From contig NZ_OZ035011.1 of assembly GCF_964031165.1 (NCBI RefSeq), positions 1,292,001 through 1,356,000 of the forward strand: a DNA stretch of 64,000 nucleotides, in the 5' to 3' direction. Below, piece after piece: positions 1-8,323 of this stretch. The position numbers and the translations under genes are program-made. Within the stretch, counting starts at the first letter, position 1. Every line of letters begins with the position of its first letter. Under the pieces are notes generated by a model. It was given only the letters and a program-made list of their open reading frames with translations. It made no database searches and was not told where the DNA came from. Source of the DNA: Rickettsiella endosymbiont of Rhagonycha lignosa. Its GTDB lineage: Bacteria; Pseudomonadota; Gammaproteobacteria; Diplorickettsiales; Diplorickettsiaceae.

Positions 1-902
1 TCATCTTCAAATTCAACATATTCCCAAGCATCTGCATTGCTCAACAAACGGCGTAATAAAAGATTATTCAGTGCATGACCAGATTTATAACCACTAAATG
101 CACCGATGAGGCTATGACCTAATAAATAAAGATCTCCCACTGCATCAAGGATTTTATGACGCACGAACTCATCCTCATAACGTAAACCGTCTTCATTCAG
201 TACCCTATACTCATCTACAACCACTGCATTATCAAGGCTTCCACCCAAAGCGAGCCGTACCTCACGTAATTTCTCATAGTCTGCCATAAAGCCAAATGTA
301 CGTGCGCGGCTAACCTCTTTAATATAAGAAGTCGTGGAAAAATCAATACTTGCTTTTTGACTACGATTTTGAAAAAGTGGGTGATTAAAGTCAATTTCAA
401 ATGAAACCTTAAATCCATCAAATGGTTCAAAAGAAGCCCATTTATCCCCTTCAGTCACTTTTATAGCTTGTTTAATTCGAATAAAGCGTTTTGAAGCGCT
501 TTGTTCCTCAATACCTGCCGACTGAATCAAAAAAATAAAGGGTCCTGCGCTTCCATCCATAATGGGAATTTCTGAAGCGGTAATATCAACATACGCGTTA
601 TCAATACCCAAACCTGCCATAGCCGACATTAAATGCTCTATGGTCGCAACTCTGACACCATTTTTTAGTAAAGTAGTTTGTAAGGTAGTTTCACCGACAT
701 GTTCAGCACGAGCTTGAACTTCAACAATAGGATTAAAATCTATCCGTCGAAAAATAATTCCCGTGTTAATAGGTGCCGGTCGCAAGGTTAATATTGCTGT
801 TTCACCACTATGTAATGTAATGCCAGCGGCTTTAATAACGTTTTTTAAAGTACGTTGTCTCAGCGCACGTGATGTTTGAATTGAATTGTTTTTTCTGGAC
901 AC
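1..902 (-). CDS. lpxC: UDP-3-O-acyl-N-acetylglucosamine deacetylase (LpxC), C-terminus cut by window edge
   Basis: Zn-dependent deacetylase, the committed step of lipid A synthesis at the cytoplasmic face of the inner membrane. My translation shows [11 protein letters not shown] and LHSGE near the start, the first metal ligand in IEHLMSA, and the H-x3-D ligand pair in [17 protein letters not shown]; the [12 protein letters not shown] stretch follows. The start is a GTG at 902, two bases after the ftsZ stop, giving about 15 extra residues before the conserved RTLKN. About 300 codons are present and roughly the last 20 lie outside the window. The position after ftsZ is the classic end of the division cluster. 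Function is very secure; only the exact start is uncertain. Confidence 0.95.
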   Translation of the reverse strand, partial: MSRKNNSIQTSRALRQRTLKNVIKAAGITLHSGETAILTLRPAPINTGIIFRRIDFNPIVEVQARAEHVGETTLQTTLLKNGVRVATIEHLMSAMAGLGIDNAYVDITASEIPIMDGSAGPFIFLIQSAGIEEQSASKRFIRIKQAIKVTEGDKWASFEPFDGFKVSFEIDFNHPLFQNRSQKASIDFSTTSYIKEVSRARTFGFMADYEKLREVRLALGGSLDNAVVVDEYRVLNEDGLRYEDEFVRHKILDAVGDLYLLGHSLIGAFSGYKSGHALNNLLLRRLLSNADAWEYVEFED

Positions 903-904
903 CC

Positions 905-2083
905 TTAAGAAACCTCTTCTTGTCTTCGTAAAAAAGCCGGAATATCAAAATATTCAATATCGGTAACAGCATTATCTGCTGTGGACTTACTTGGTGTAAC
1001 AACACCTTGTTTGCGTAATACCGTAGGACGCTCCAACTGATGATAATCTAAACTACCGTCAGCTGCTCTAATGAGGCTTGAATCCTCTCCCTCATGCATT
1101 ACCGTGCCTGTAGGAAGATGATGTCCTAAACCTGTTATCACTATTGTTACTCGTAACTCATCATTCATTCCTGGATCTATCACTGTACCAATGACAACAT
1201 TAGCGTCTTCTGAAGCAATTTCTTTAATCACTCCACCGACTATTCCAAATTCTTTCATTGATAAATCCGGTCCCGCAGTTATATTAACTAATACACCACG
1301 CGCACCTTTTAGATTGATATCCTTTAATAGAGGACTGCCGATAGCGGCATTTGCTGCCGATAGTGCTCTATCTGAACCCAATCCTACTCCTGTACCCATC
1401 ATGGTCGTACCCATCTCTGACATTACGGTTTTAACATCCGCAAAATCCACATTAATTAGACCGGCACGTGTTATTAAAGCAGCAATTCCTTTGACAGCGC
1501 CAAATAATACATCATCTACCGCTTTAAATGCATCTAAAAAACTAACTTCATCGCCTAAAACATTCATTAACTTTTCATTAGGGATAGTAATCAACGAATC
1601 GACATGCTGACTAAGTTGCTTAATTCCTTCCTCAGCTAAGCGCAAACGCTTCTTTCCTTCAATCTCAAAAGGCTTAGTTACGACCGCTACGGTCAAAATT
1701 TTCATCTGCTTAGCAATCTCAGCAATAACGGGTGCAGCACCCGTTCCTGTACCGCCTCCCATCCCTGCAGTGATAAACACCATATCGGCGCCCTCTAAAG
1801 CCGCTCTAACTCTTTCTCTATCTGCTTCGGCAGCAAGACGACCTATTTCAGGATTTGCTCCAGCACCTAAACCTTTAGTAATTTGTTGACCTAATTGTAA
1901 TAAACAATTAGCAGAAGAGTTTTTTAGCGCTTGGGCATCGGTATTAGCGCAGATAAACTCTACTCCCGGAATATCTTGTGCCAACATATGTTCAAGAGTA
2001 TTTCCACCACCACCTCCAACGCCAACAACTTTTATGACAGCATTTTGTAGAGGGGGATTGTGCGAATCAAATTTGGCACTCAT
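905..2083 (-). CDS. ftsZ: Cell division protein FtsZ
   Basis: Tubulin-like GTPase that forms the cytokinetic Z ring. It is 392 residues, normal for the family. The glycine-rich nucleotide loop GVGGGGGNT lies near residues 21-29 and the tubulin signature GGGTGTGAA at 109-117. The C-terminal peptide [11 protein letters not shown], which binds FtsA and ZipA, is intact. The ATG has a good Shine-Dalgarno (AGGAG) about 6 bases upstream. It lies 28 bp after ftsA and 2 bp before lpxC, so the three are probably co-transcribed. Confidence 0.99.
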   Translation of the reverse strand: MSAKFDSHNPPLQNAVIKVVGVGGGGGNTLEHMLAQDIPGVEFICANTDAQALKNSSANCLLQLGQQITKGLGAGANPEIGRLAAEADRERVRAALEGADMVFITAGMGGGTGTGAAPVIAEIAKQMKILTVAVVTKPFEIEGKKRLRLAEEGIKQLSQHVDSLITIPNEKLMNVLGDEVSFLDAFKAVDDVLFGAVKGIAALITRAGLINVDFADVKTVMSEMGTTMMGTGVGLGSDRALSAANAAIGSPLLKDINLKGARGVLVNITAGPDLSMKEFGIVGGVIKEIASEDANVVIGTVIDPGMNDELRVTIVITGLGHHLPTGTVMHEGEDSSLIRAADGSLDYHQLERPTVLRKQGVVTPSKSTADNAVTDIEYFDIPAFLRRQEEVS

Positions 2084-2111
2084 AATTAACTCCTAAGAAT
2101 TTCAGTATTAT

Positions 2112-3335
2112 TTAAAAATTTTCGCATAACCAATTTTTTATACGTGCTATTTTTTTACCAAATAAAACATTAGGTTTTCTCTGTTCGCATTGTTGTTGAT
2201 AGCCATATAATAGTAAACCTGTACTGGTTGCATACATTCCATTCGTGGTTACTTCGCTATTCCCAGTAATATATTGAGGATGACCCAGTCTTACAGGTAA
2301 TTTAAAAATCTTCTCTGCTAATTCGACACTACCATTGACATTAGACGCACCACCCGTCAACACCACTCCTGCTGCAAGAAATTCTTCAAAACCACTACGA
2401 TATAATTCAGCTTTCACTAAATGGAAAAGCTCTTCATAGCGTGGTCCTACCACTTCTGCTAAAGCACGTTTAGTCAGCGTGCGCCCAGGGCGATCTCCCA
2501 CTCCCGAAACTTCGACAAGTTCATCTGGATTTGCTAGTTCTGATAAAGCACAAGCATGTCTTCTTTTTATCTGTTCTGCACTTTGTGTGGGTGTTCTTAA
2601 CGCAACAGCAATATCATTCGTGACTTGATCACCCGCAATTGGAATAACCGATGTAAAACGAATAGCACCTTCAGTAAATATAGCGATATCGGTGGTTCCA
2701 CCGCCAATGTCTATTAAACACACACCCAACTCTTTCTCATCTTCTGTTAATACAGATTGACTCGATGCAAGTTGTTCTAAAATTATTTCCGTCACTTCTA
2801 AACCACAGCGTTGGATACATTTAATGATGTTTTGAGCCGCGCTAACTGCACCCGTTACCATATGTACTTTAGCTTCTAATCGCACACCAGACATCCCTAT
2901 TGGCTCACGAATACCTTCTTGGCTATCAATTATAAATTCTTGGGGTAAAATATGTATTATTTTTTGATCCGCTGGAATAGCAACTGCTTTCGCAGCATCA
3001 ATCACCCGTTCCACATCTGCATGGGTAACTTCTTGATTTTGAATCGCAACAATTCCATGAGAATTTAAACTTCGAATATGATTTCCAGCAATACCAGTAT
3101 ATACACTTCGAACTGGACTTCCTGCCATGGCTTCTGCTTCACCCACAGCTTGCTGAATTGAATCAACGGTTGCATCAATATTAACTACAACACCTCGCTT
3201 TAATCCTAATGAAGGATAAATTCCCATACCAATAATTTCGATACCATTGGGCTTAACTTCACCCACTAAGGCATTGACCTTGGATGTGCCAATATCTAAA
3301 CCTACAATTAAATTCTTAATCGGTTTCTTTGCCAT
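2112..3335 (-). CDS. ftsA: Cell division protein FtsA
   Basis: Actin-fold ATPase that tethers FtsZ to the membrane. At 407 residues it has the expected length. Visible actin-like elements include VGLDIGTSKV near residue 12 (phosphate 1), LIDIGGGTTDIAIF (phosphate 2, about residues 208-221) and VVLTGGASN (adenosine motif, about residues 325-333). The C-terminus ends in KKIARIKNWLCENF, compatible with the amphipathic membrane-targeting helix of the family. A 168-bp spacer separates it from ftsQ, larger than in most ftsQA pairs, and may hold an internal promoter. Confidence 0.98.
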   Translation of the reverse strand: MAKKPIKNLIVGLDIGTSKVNALVGEVKPNGIEIIGMGIYPSLGLKRGVVVNIDATVDSIQQAVGEAEAMAGSPVRSVYTGIAGNHIRSLNSHGIVAIQNQEVTHADVERVIDAAKAVAIPADQKIIHILPQEFIIDSQEGIREPIGMSGVRLEAKVHMVTGAVSAAQNIIKCIQRCGLEVTEIILEQLASSQSVLTEDEKELGVCLIDIGGGTTDIAIFTEGAIRFTSVIPIAGDQVTNDIAVALRTPTQSAEQIKRRHACALSELANPDELVEVSGVGDRPGRTLTKRALAEVVGPRYEELFHLVKAELYRSGFEEFLAAGVVLTGGASNVNGSVELAEKIFKLPVRLGHPQYITGNSEVTTNGMYATSTGLLLYGYQQQCEQRKPNVLFGKKIARIKNWLCENF

Positions 3336-3503
3336 ATTATTTCACCTTCAATTAAATTCTCTAGATCTTTTCAAACTTCATCATTTAACTTCATTGTTAG
3401 GATATAGCTCGTTACTTTATTTTTTGTGAACCGAATTTTCCCCATAAACTCAAAACTCATTTGCATTTGGAAAAAATCTATTGTTTTACATCATTAATAA
3501 TTT

Positions 3504-4289
3504 CTAAGAAATCCGTTTCTTAAACTTTACTGCCATACCATGGGCATATCGGAGATCCACATAATCTACCATAGATACTTTACTTGCAATAACATCAGAA
3601 TAAACATCTAGCAAACGTTCTACTTGTATAGAAGGTTGATTTCGATTTAAATAAACTGTTAACCCATTATCTAACTTTAGATACCAATATTGTTGATCAA
3701 CTAATCTTAATAATTTAATTTTTAAGTTTAATTGTGCAAACATTGGATTCAGTGTGATATAGGTTTGTAATAAATATTTTTGTTGGCCTATGGGTCCTTC
3801 AAAAATCGGGAGATCTAATGCCCTAGAATCTCCATCTGGAATGAAAATATTACCTTGCTCATCTAATAAACCATGCTTTCCAATAAAAGCGATAGGTTTC
3901 TTAGTAATAAAACTTACCGCCAATGTATCGGGCCAAAATCGTTTTATGTTTACATTAGCTATCCATGGTAAATGTAAAATTTTTTCTTTTAACCCCTGGC
4001 TATCTAAACGAAAAAAACCTTTTGCAATAAATGGCAAAATAATTTGCTGCAAATGACTTTGCTTAACATAAGTTAAATCACCACTGATTTTAATGTTTTT
4101 AACAGGAAAGCAATTAGGATTGGTTAATTTTTGCCATAATAAAATTAAACTTAATATGAGTAATAAACTCAATGAAAACTTAAAAAACCATCCTTTTGAA
4201 GGCAATTGGGAACTTAAACGGGCCAATCTAGGTTTATCGCGTTGCCGTTGGAATCGTTGGTTTTCAACTACTTTCCCATTTTTAACCAT
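3504..4289 (-). CDS. ftsQ: Cell division protein FtsQ
   Basis: Bitopic divisome protein linking FtsK/FtsA to the FtsBL complex. It is 261 residues: a basic cytoplasmic tail, one membrane helix (FFKFSLSLLLILSLILLW, about residues 34-52), then a periplasmic POTRA segment (from IKISGDLTYV to about residue 140) and the beta domain. It is the first division gene of this cluster fragment: immediately upstream is dnaE rather than ddl, murB or murC, so the dcw cluster has been broken here. Identity rests on architecture and position before ftsA. Confidence 0.93.
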   Translation of the reverse strand: MVKNGKVVENQRFQRQRDKPRLARLSSQLPSKGWFFKFSLSLLLILSLILLWQKLTNPNCFPVKNIKISGDLTYVKQSHLQQIILPFIAKGFFRLDSQGLKEKILHLPWIANVNIKRFWPDTLAVSFITKKPIAFIGKHGLLDEQGNIFIPDGDSRALDLPIFEGPIGQQKYLLQTYITLNPMFAQLNLKIKLLRLVDQQYWYLKLDNGLTVYLNRNQPSIQVERLLDVYSDVIASKVSMVDYVDLRYAHGMAVKFKKRIS

Positions 4290-4446
4290 CGCTTAGCCAT
4301 CAGAAATACAAGAAATCAAAAGGGATAATAATCTATATAGTGTGTTTCTGCCAGTTTTACTGATCTAGCTTAGCTTCATAATATTTAAGAGTATTCGTTT
4401 CCTATGAATTTGAAGAATGTATCTCTGCATGTTCGAACGATATAAA

Positions 4447-7400
4447 TTAATACTGAATACTGATAGATTCTGCGCCAAAGCTTTCACGCAGAGCCTTCAA
4501 TAAATCGTCTTCAGGCTTCACTCTCCAATTATCACCTAAATTTAAATACACTTGTGTTTTTAATTCAGGGTGATTGTAGGCAATACGCGTAAGGCAAAGA
4601 CCTGGACAAAAATTGCTCATTATTTTTTGCAAGTCATCAAGTAGCGCAGGGTTAATGACAGACTTAGAAAGTTTAATCAATAAGTTTTTCGCATAACTTT
4701 CACGTGCTTCGCTGATATCTAAAATTTTTTTCGCTAATACTCGCGTATTCCCCGTAAATTCGTCTCGTTGGATCTCTCCTTCAATGATTAATAATTTATC
4801 TTTATTCAGCTTTTCACGGTATTTGGTATAGGTATCACTAAATAAAGTTACTTCTAAACGTCCGCTTGCATCCTCCAAATTAAGTACAGCCATACGATCC
4901 CCGCGTTTGGTCCATAATGAACGAATAGTCAGTACCCAACCAGCGATAGTAATAGATTGACCCGATTTGTTAGTTAATTCATTTAAGGACGTCGAAATAA
5001 AGTGAGATAATTCGCTCGCATAATTTTCTAAAGGATGACCACTTAAATAAAAACCTAAGGCTTCTTTTTCAGCCTGTAAACGTTGCAATTTTGGCCAATC
5101 TTCCTGATTCACCATTTGACTTGAATGAGAGACCATATCTAGGCCAAAAAAATCTTTTTGACCTGAAACTTTTGTCAATGATCTTTGATCCGCCGCTTGT
5201 AAAGCAGCTTCCATATTACCTAAAAGACTGGCACGATTTATACCAAAACTATCTAAGCTACCCGAAAAAATTAAAGCTTCTAAACTTCTACGATTCAGTT
5301 TTTGCAAATCCACACGATGGCATAAATCAAATAAATCACTAAATTTTTGTTGTTGACGCTGTTCTATGAGCATTTCTATTGCCCCAGCCCCCAAACCTTT
5401 AATAGCACCTAAGCCGTACCGTATCGAACCAGTCGTATCTTCAACTGTAAATTTATAGTCGCTATGATTGATATCGGGTGGCAATATATTCAATTTCATT
5501 GAATGACATTCTGCAAGAAAGGTCACTACTTTTTCGGTATGATCCATATCAGATGATAATACTGCGGCCATAAATTCTGCGGGGTAGTGTGTTTTTAACC
5601 ATGCAGTTTGATAAGAAACTAAAGCATAGGCCGCTGAATGCGATTTATTGAATCCATAGTCTGCAAATTTTTCCATTAAATCAAAGATTTGATTTGCTAA
5701 ACGAGACTCAATGTTTTTCTGTTCTGCACCTTTTATAAAAACTGTTCTTTGCTGTGCCATCTCCTCTGCTTTCTTTTTCCCCATAGCACGACGCAATAAG
5801 TCAGCAGCCCCTAAAGTATAACCTGCTAGTACTTGCGCAATTTGCATTACTTGTTCTTGATATAAAATAATTCCATAGGTAGGACTTAATATTGGCTCTA
5901 AAAAAGGATGATCATACTGCACTTGTGCACGTCCATGTTTACGATTAATAAAATCATCGACCATGCCTGACTGTAATGGCCCAGGGCGAAATAAAGCAAC
6001 TAAAGCAATGATTTCATCAAAACTATCGGGCCGTAATCGCTTAACGAGATCCCGCATCCCTCGAGACTCTAATTGAAATACAGCAGTAGTATTACAGGTT
6101 TTTAATAAAGCGAAAGTGCTCACATCATCTATAGAAATGGCAGTGATATCTAATAAGGATTCTTCTGGTGGTTTTTTTGCATTAATTGCTTGAACCGCCC
6201 AATCAATTATGGTCAAGGTTCGAAGGCCTAGAAAATCAAATTTAACTAAGCCAACTTTTTCTATATCATCTTTGTCAAATTGAGTAATGCAGTGTATTCC
6301 GCCTGGCTCACAATAAAGTGGTGTAAAATCTGTCAGTCTGGAAGGTGCAATAACTACTCCACCTGCATGTTTACCAACATTACGAATTAATCCTTCCAAT
6401 TTTTTTGCTAAATCAATTAATACTTTTACTTCATCTTCATTTGCATAACGATATTTTAGTTCATCTTCTTGATCCAGCGCTTTTTCCAGTGTAATACCTA
6501 ACTCAAAAGGAATTAGCTTGGCAATTTTATCCACCATACCATATGGGTATCCTAGAACACGTCCTACATCTCTTACTACTGCACGAGCGGCCATACTTCC
6601 ATACGTTATAATTTGCGAAACCGCATCACGCCCATAACGTTCTGTTACATAATCAATAACCCTATCACGTCCTTCCATGCAGAAATCAATATCGAAATCC
6701 GGCATAGAAATACGTTCTGGATTTAAAAACCGTTCAAAAAGCAAGTCATATTGCAAAGGATCCAAACCAGTAATTTGCAAGGCATAAGCTACTAAAGATC
6801 CCGCTCCAGAACCTCTACCAGGGCCCACTGGAATTTGATTTTTCTTTGCCCAACGAATAAAGTCAGCAACAATAAGAAAGTAACTTGCAAAACCCATCGA
6901 ATTGATCACTTTGAGCTCTGAATGCAGTCGTTCAAAATAATTTTTTTCAAATTCCTTGACGTTGATGCACGGCTTCTGCACCTCTTCCTTTTCAACCATC
7001 CCAACTAACTTGGATTCTGTATTCTTAACCTGAGATAAACCTAAAACTTTAGAGCGCTTTTCTAAACAATGTACTAAGCCTTGTTTTGCTTCTTGTATTA
7101 AGAAATTTTCTGCACTCATTCCTGCTGGAATAGGAAAATTAGGCAAAAAAGATGCTTCTAATTCAATTTCTAAGTTACAACGCTTAGCAATTTCCACCGA
7201 ATTAGTCAATGCAGATGGAATATCAGCAAATAAAACAAGCATTTCTTCTATAGAACGAAGATATTGTTGCTCGGTATGAATTTTAGGACGTTTAGGATCA
7301 TTTAAGGTATATCCGCCATTAATGCACACTCTAGCTTCATGTGCTTCAAAATCTTCAGGTGAAATAAAGCAAACTTCATTGGTTGCTACGACTGGAGCAC

Positions 7401-7971
7401 TATATTTTTTTGCTAATTCAAGAGCTGACCCGATATATTCTTCCTCTAAAGGGCGGCCTAATCGTTGTAACTGCAAATAAAAACGATTTGGGAATAGAGT
7501 TAGCCAAGAGTCCAAAATTTCAGCTGCTAAGGGTTTATTATTCTTCATGAAACAAGATGCAATTTCTCCTTCTCTTCCTCCTGATAATACAATTAAGCCC
7601 TCAGAATACTTTTCAAACCAACTCTTTTGGAGAATTGGTTTGCCTTTTTGTTGATTCTCTAAATAGGAACGCGAAATTAATTGAATTAAGTTTTGGTAAC
7701 CTAGTTGATTTTGGCAAAGTAAAATTAATTGAAATGCAGGATCAGATAATCGATCATTTTTTACCCAACATTCTGCTCCAATTATAGGTTTGATCCCTTT
7801 TTTTATTGCTGCCTGATAGAACTTAATTGTTGCAAATAAATTGGATAGATCCGTTACGGCAATAGCTGGCATAGAAAGCTCATCCGCTCTTGAGACAAGC
7901 TTATCAATATGAATCAGACCATCGCTCAAAGAGTATTCTGTATGTAGGTGCAGATGGATAAAAGATGGCAT
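4447..7971 (-). CDS. dnaE: DNA polymerase III alpha subunit (DnaE)
   Basis: Replicative C-family DNA polymerase. I choose the ATG at 7971, giving 1,174 residues that begin MPSFIHLHLHTEYSLSDG, the family's normal N-terminal PHP motif. The longer frame would add 16 residues read from a TTG inside a dispersed repeat. The catalytic motif PDFDIDF is near residue 423, with GPGRGSGAGSLVAYAL before it; a helix-hairpin-helix region and an OB fold (SITIAGWVLTIRSLWTKRGD) follow. No proofreading exonuclease domain is inserted, as expected for DnaE. The ribosome binding region (GCGAAGAG) and immediate leader are supplied by the adjacent repeat. Its place directly upstream of ftsQ is unusual. Confidence 0.98.
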   Translation of the reverse strand: MPSFIHLHLHTEYSLSDGLIHIDKLVSRADELSMPAIAVTDLSNLFATIKFYQAAIKKGIKPIIGAECWVKNDRLSDPAFQLILLCQNQLGYQNLIQLISRSYLENQQKGKPILQKSWFEKYSEGLIVLSGGREGEIASCFMKNNKPLAAEILDSWLTLFPNRFYLQLQRLGRPLEEEYIGSALELAKKYSAPVVATNEVCFISPEDFEAHEARVCINGGYTLNDPKRPKIHTEQQYLRSIEEMLVLFADIPSALTNSVEIAKRCNLEIELEASFLPNFPIPAGMSAENFLIQEAKQGLVHCLEKRSKVLGLSQVKNTESKLVGMVEKEEVQKPCINVKEFEKNYFERLHSELKVINSMGFASYFLIVADFIRWAKKNQIPVGPGRGSGAGSLVAYALQITGLDPLQYDLLFERFLNPERISMPDFDIDFCMEGRDRVIDYVTERYGRDAVSQIITYGSMAARAVVRDVGRVLGYPYGMVDKIAKLIPFELGITLEKALDQEDELKYRYANEDEVKVLIDLAKKLEGLIRNVGKHAGGVVIAPSRLTDFTPLYCEPGGIHCITQFDKDDIEKVGLVKFDFLGLRTLTIIDWAVQAINAKKPPEESLLDITAISIDDVSTFALLKTCNTTAVFQLESRGMRDLVKRLRPDSFDEIIALVALFRPGPLQSGMVDDFINRKHGRAQVQYDHPFLEPILSPTYGIILYQEQVMQIAQVLAGYTLGAADLLRRAMGKKKAEEMAQQRTVFIKGAEQKNIESRLANQIFDLMEKFADYGFNKSHSAAYALVSYQTAWLKTHYPAEFMAAVLSSDMDHTEKVVTFLAECHSMKLNILPPDINHSDYKFTVEDTTGSIRYGLGAIKGLGAGAIEMLIEQRQQQKFSDLFDLCHRVDLQKLNRRSLEALIFSGSLDSFGINRASLLGNMEAALQAADQRSLTKVSGQKDFFGLDMVSHSSQMVNQEDWPKLQRLQAEKEALGFYLSGHPLENYASELSHFISTSLNELTNKSGQSITIAGWVLTIRSLWTKRGDRMAVLNLEDASGRLEVTLFSDTYTKYREKLNKDKLLIIEGEIQRDEFTGNTRVLAKKILDISEARESYAKNLLIKLSKSVINPALLDDLQKIMSNFCPGLCLTRIAYNHPELKTQVYLNLGDNWRVKPEDDLLKALRESFGAESISIQY

Positions 7972-8092
7972 ATACTCTTCGCACTTGAATTTTTGTCTGT
8001 GTTGCCGTTCAATTCGCAATCCTCATGTATGCGTATACACTCTGGTTGCTCATTTTTGCGGCGCCTTGGCAAAAATCCAATTACTGTGAGTA
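7971..8092 (-). repeat. Dispersed palindromic repeat, copy A
   Basis: About 122 bp with imperfect terminal inverted repeats of about 25 bp: on the plus strand it starts TATACTCTTCGCACTTGAAT and, read from the other end, TACTCACAGTAATTGGATTT, both continuing into a TTTTTG tract. It is in the same orientation as and directly joined to copy B. It overlaps the dnaE start codon, so it supplies the translation-initiation region of dnaE. Orientation is given as the strand on which the element reads TATACTCACAGC first. Confidence 0.85.
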
Positions 8093-8093
8093 C

Positions 8094-8198
8094 ATACTCT
8101 TCGCACTTGAATTTTTGTCTGTGTTGACCCTCAATTCGCAATTCTCTTGGTTCGCTCGACTTGCAGCACCTTACCAAAAAAAACATGCTGTGAGTATA
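8094..8198 (-). repeat. Dispersed palindromic repeat, copy B
   Basis: Second copy, head-to-tail with copy A. It has the same outer arms (TACTCTTCGCACTTGAATTT and TGTGAGTATA) but a diverged and slightly shorter centre (CTTGGTTCGCTCGACTTGCAG). The 125 bp between it and the histidine kinase stop (8199-8323) shows no gene and no convincing terminator. Confidence 0.8.
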
Positions 8199-8323
8199 CC
8201 CCCGATCAACGCGCCACGGAAACCTTGAATTTTGCCAGAATCAATTTAAATTGATAGCTTCAACAAACTTCTTGTGTTTTGCAAGAAAAAAATACTAATT
8301 TTCCTTTTTCAAATGCTTGAATC

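Noticed and set aside
7971-8198. Tandem repeat copies as a CRISPR array
   Set aside because: Only two adjacent units of about 105-122 bp with no spacers, and other copies are dispersed; no cas genes.
8025-8228. Short plus-strand reading frames through repeats A and B
   Set aside because: They fall entirely in the repeats, have no ribosome site and no family resemblance; they are by-products of the repeat sequence.
8199-8323. Terminator of the histidine kinase
   Set aside because: CTTG-TGTTTTG-CAAG next to A-runs is too short and has the T tract on the wrong side for the minus-strand gene.
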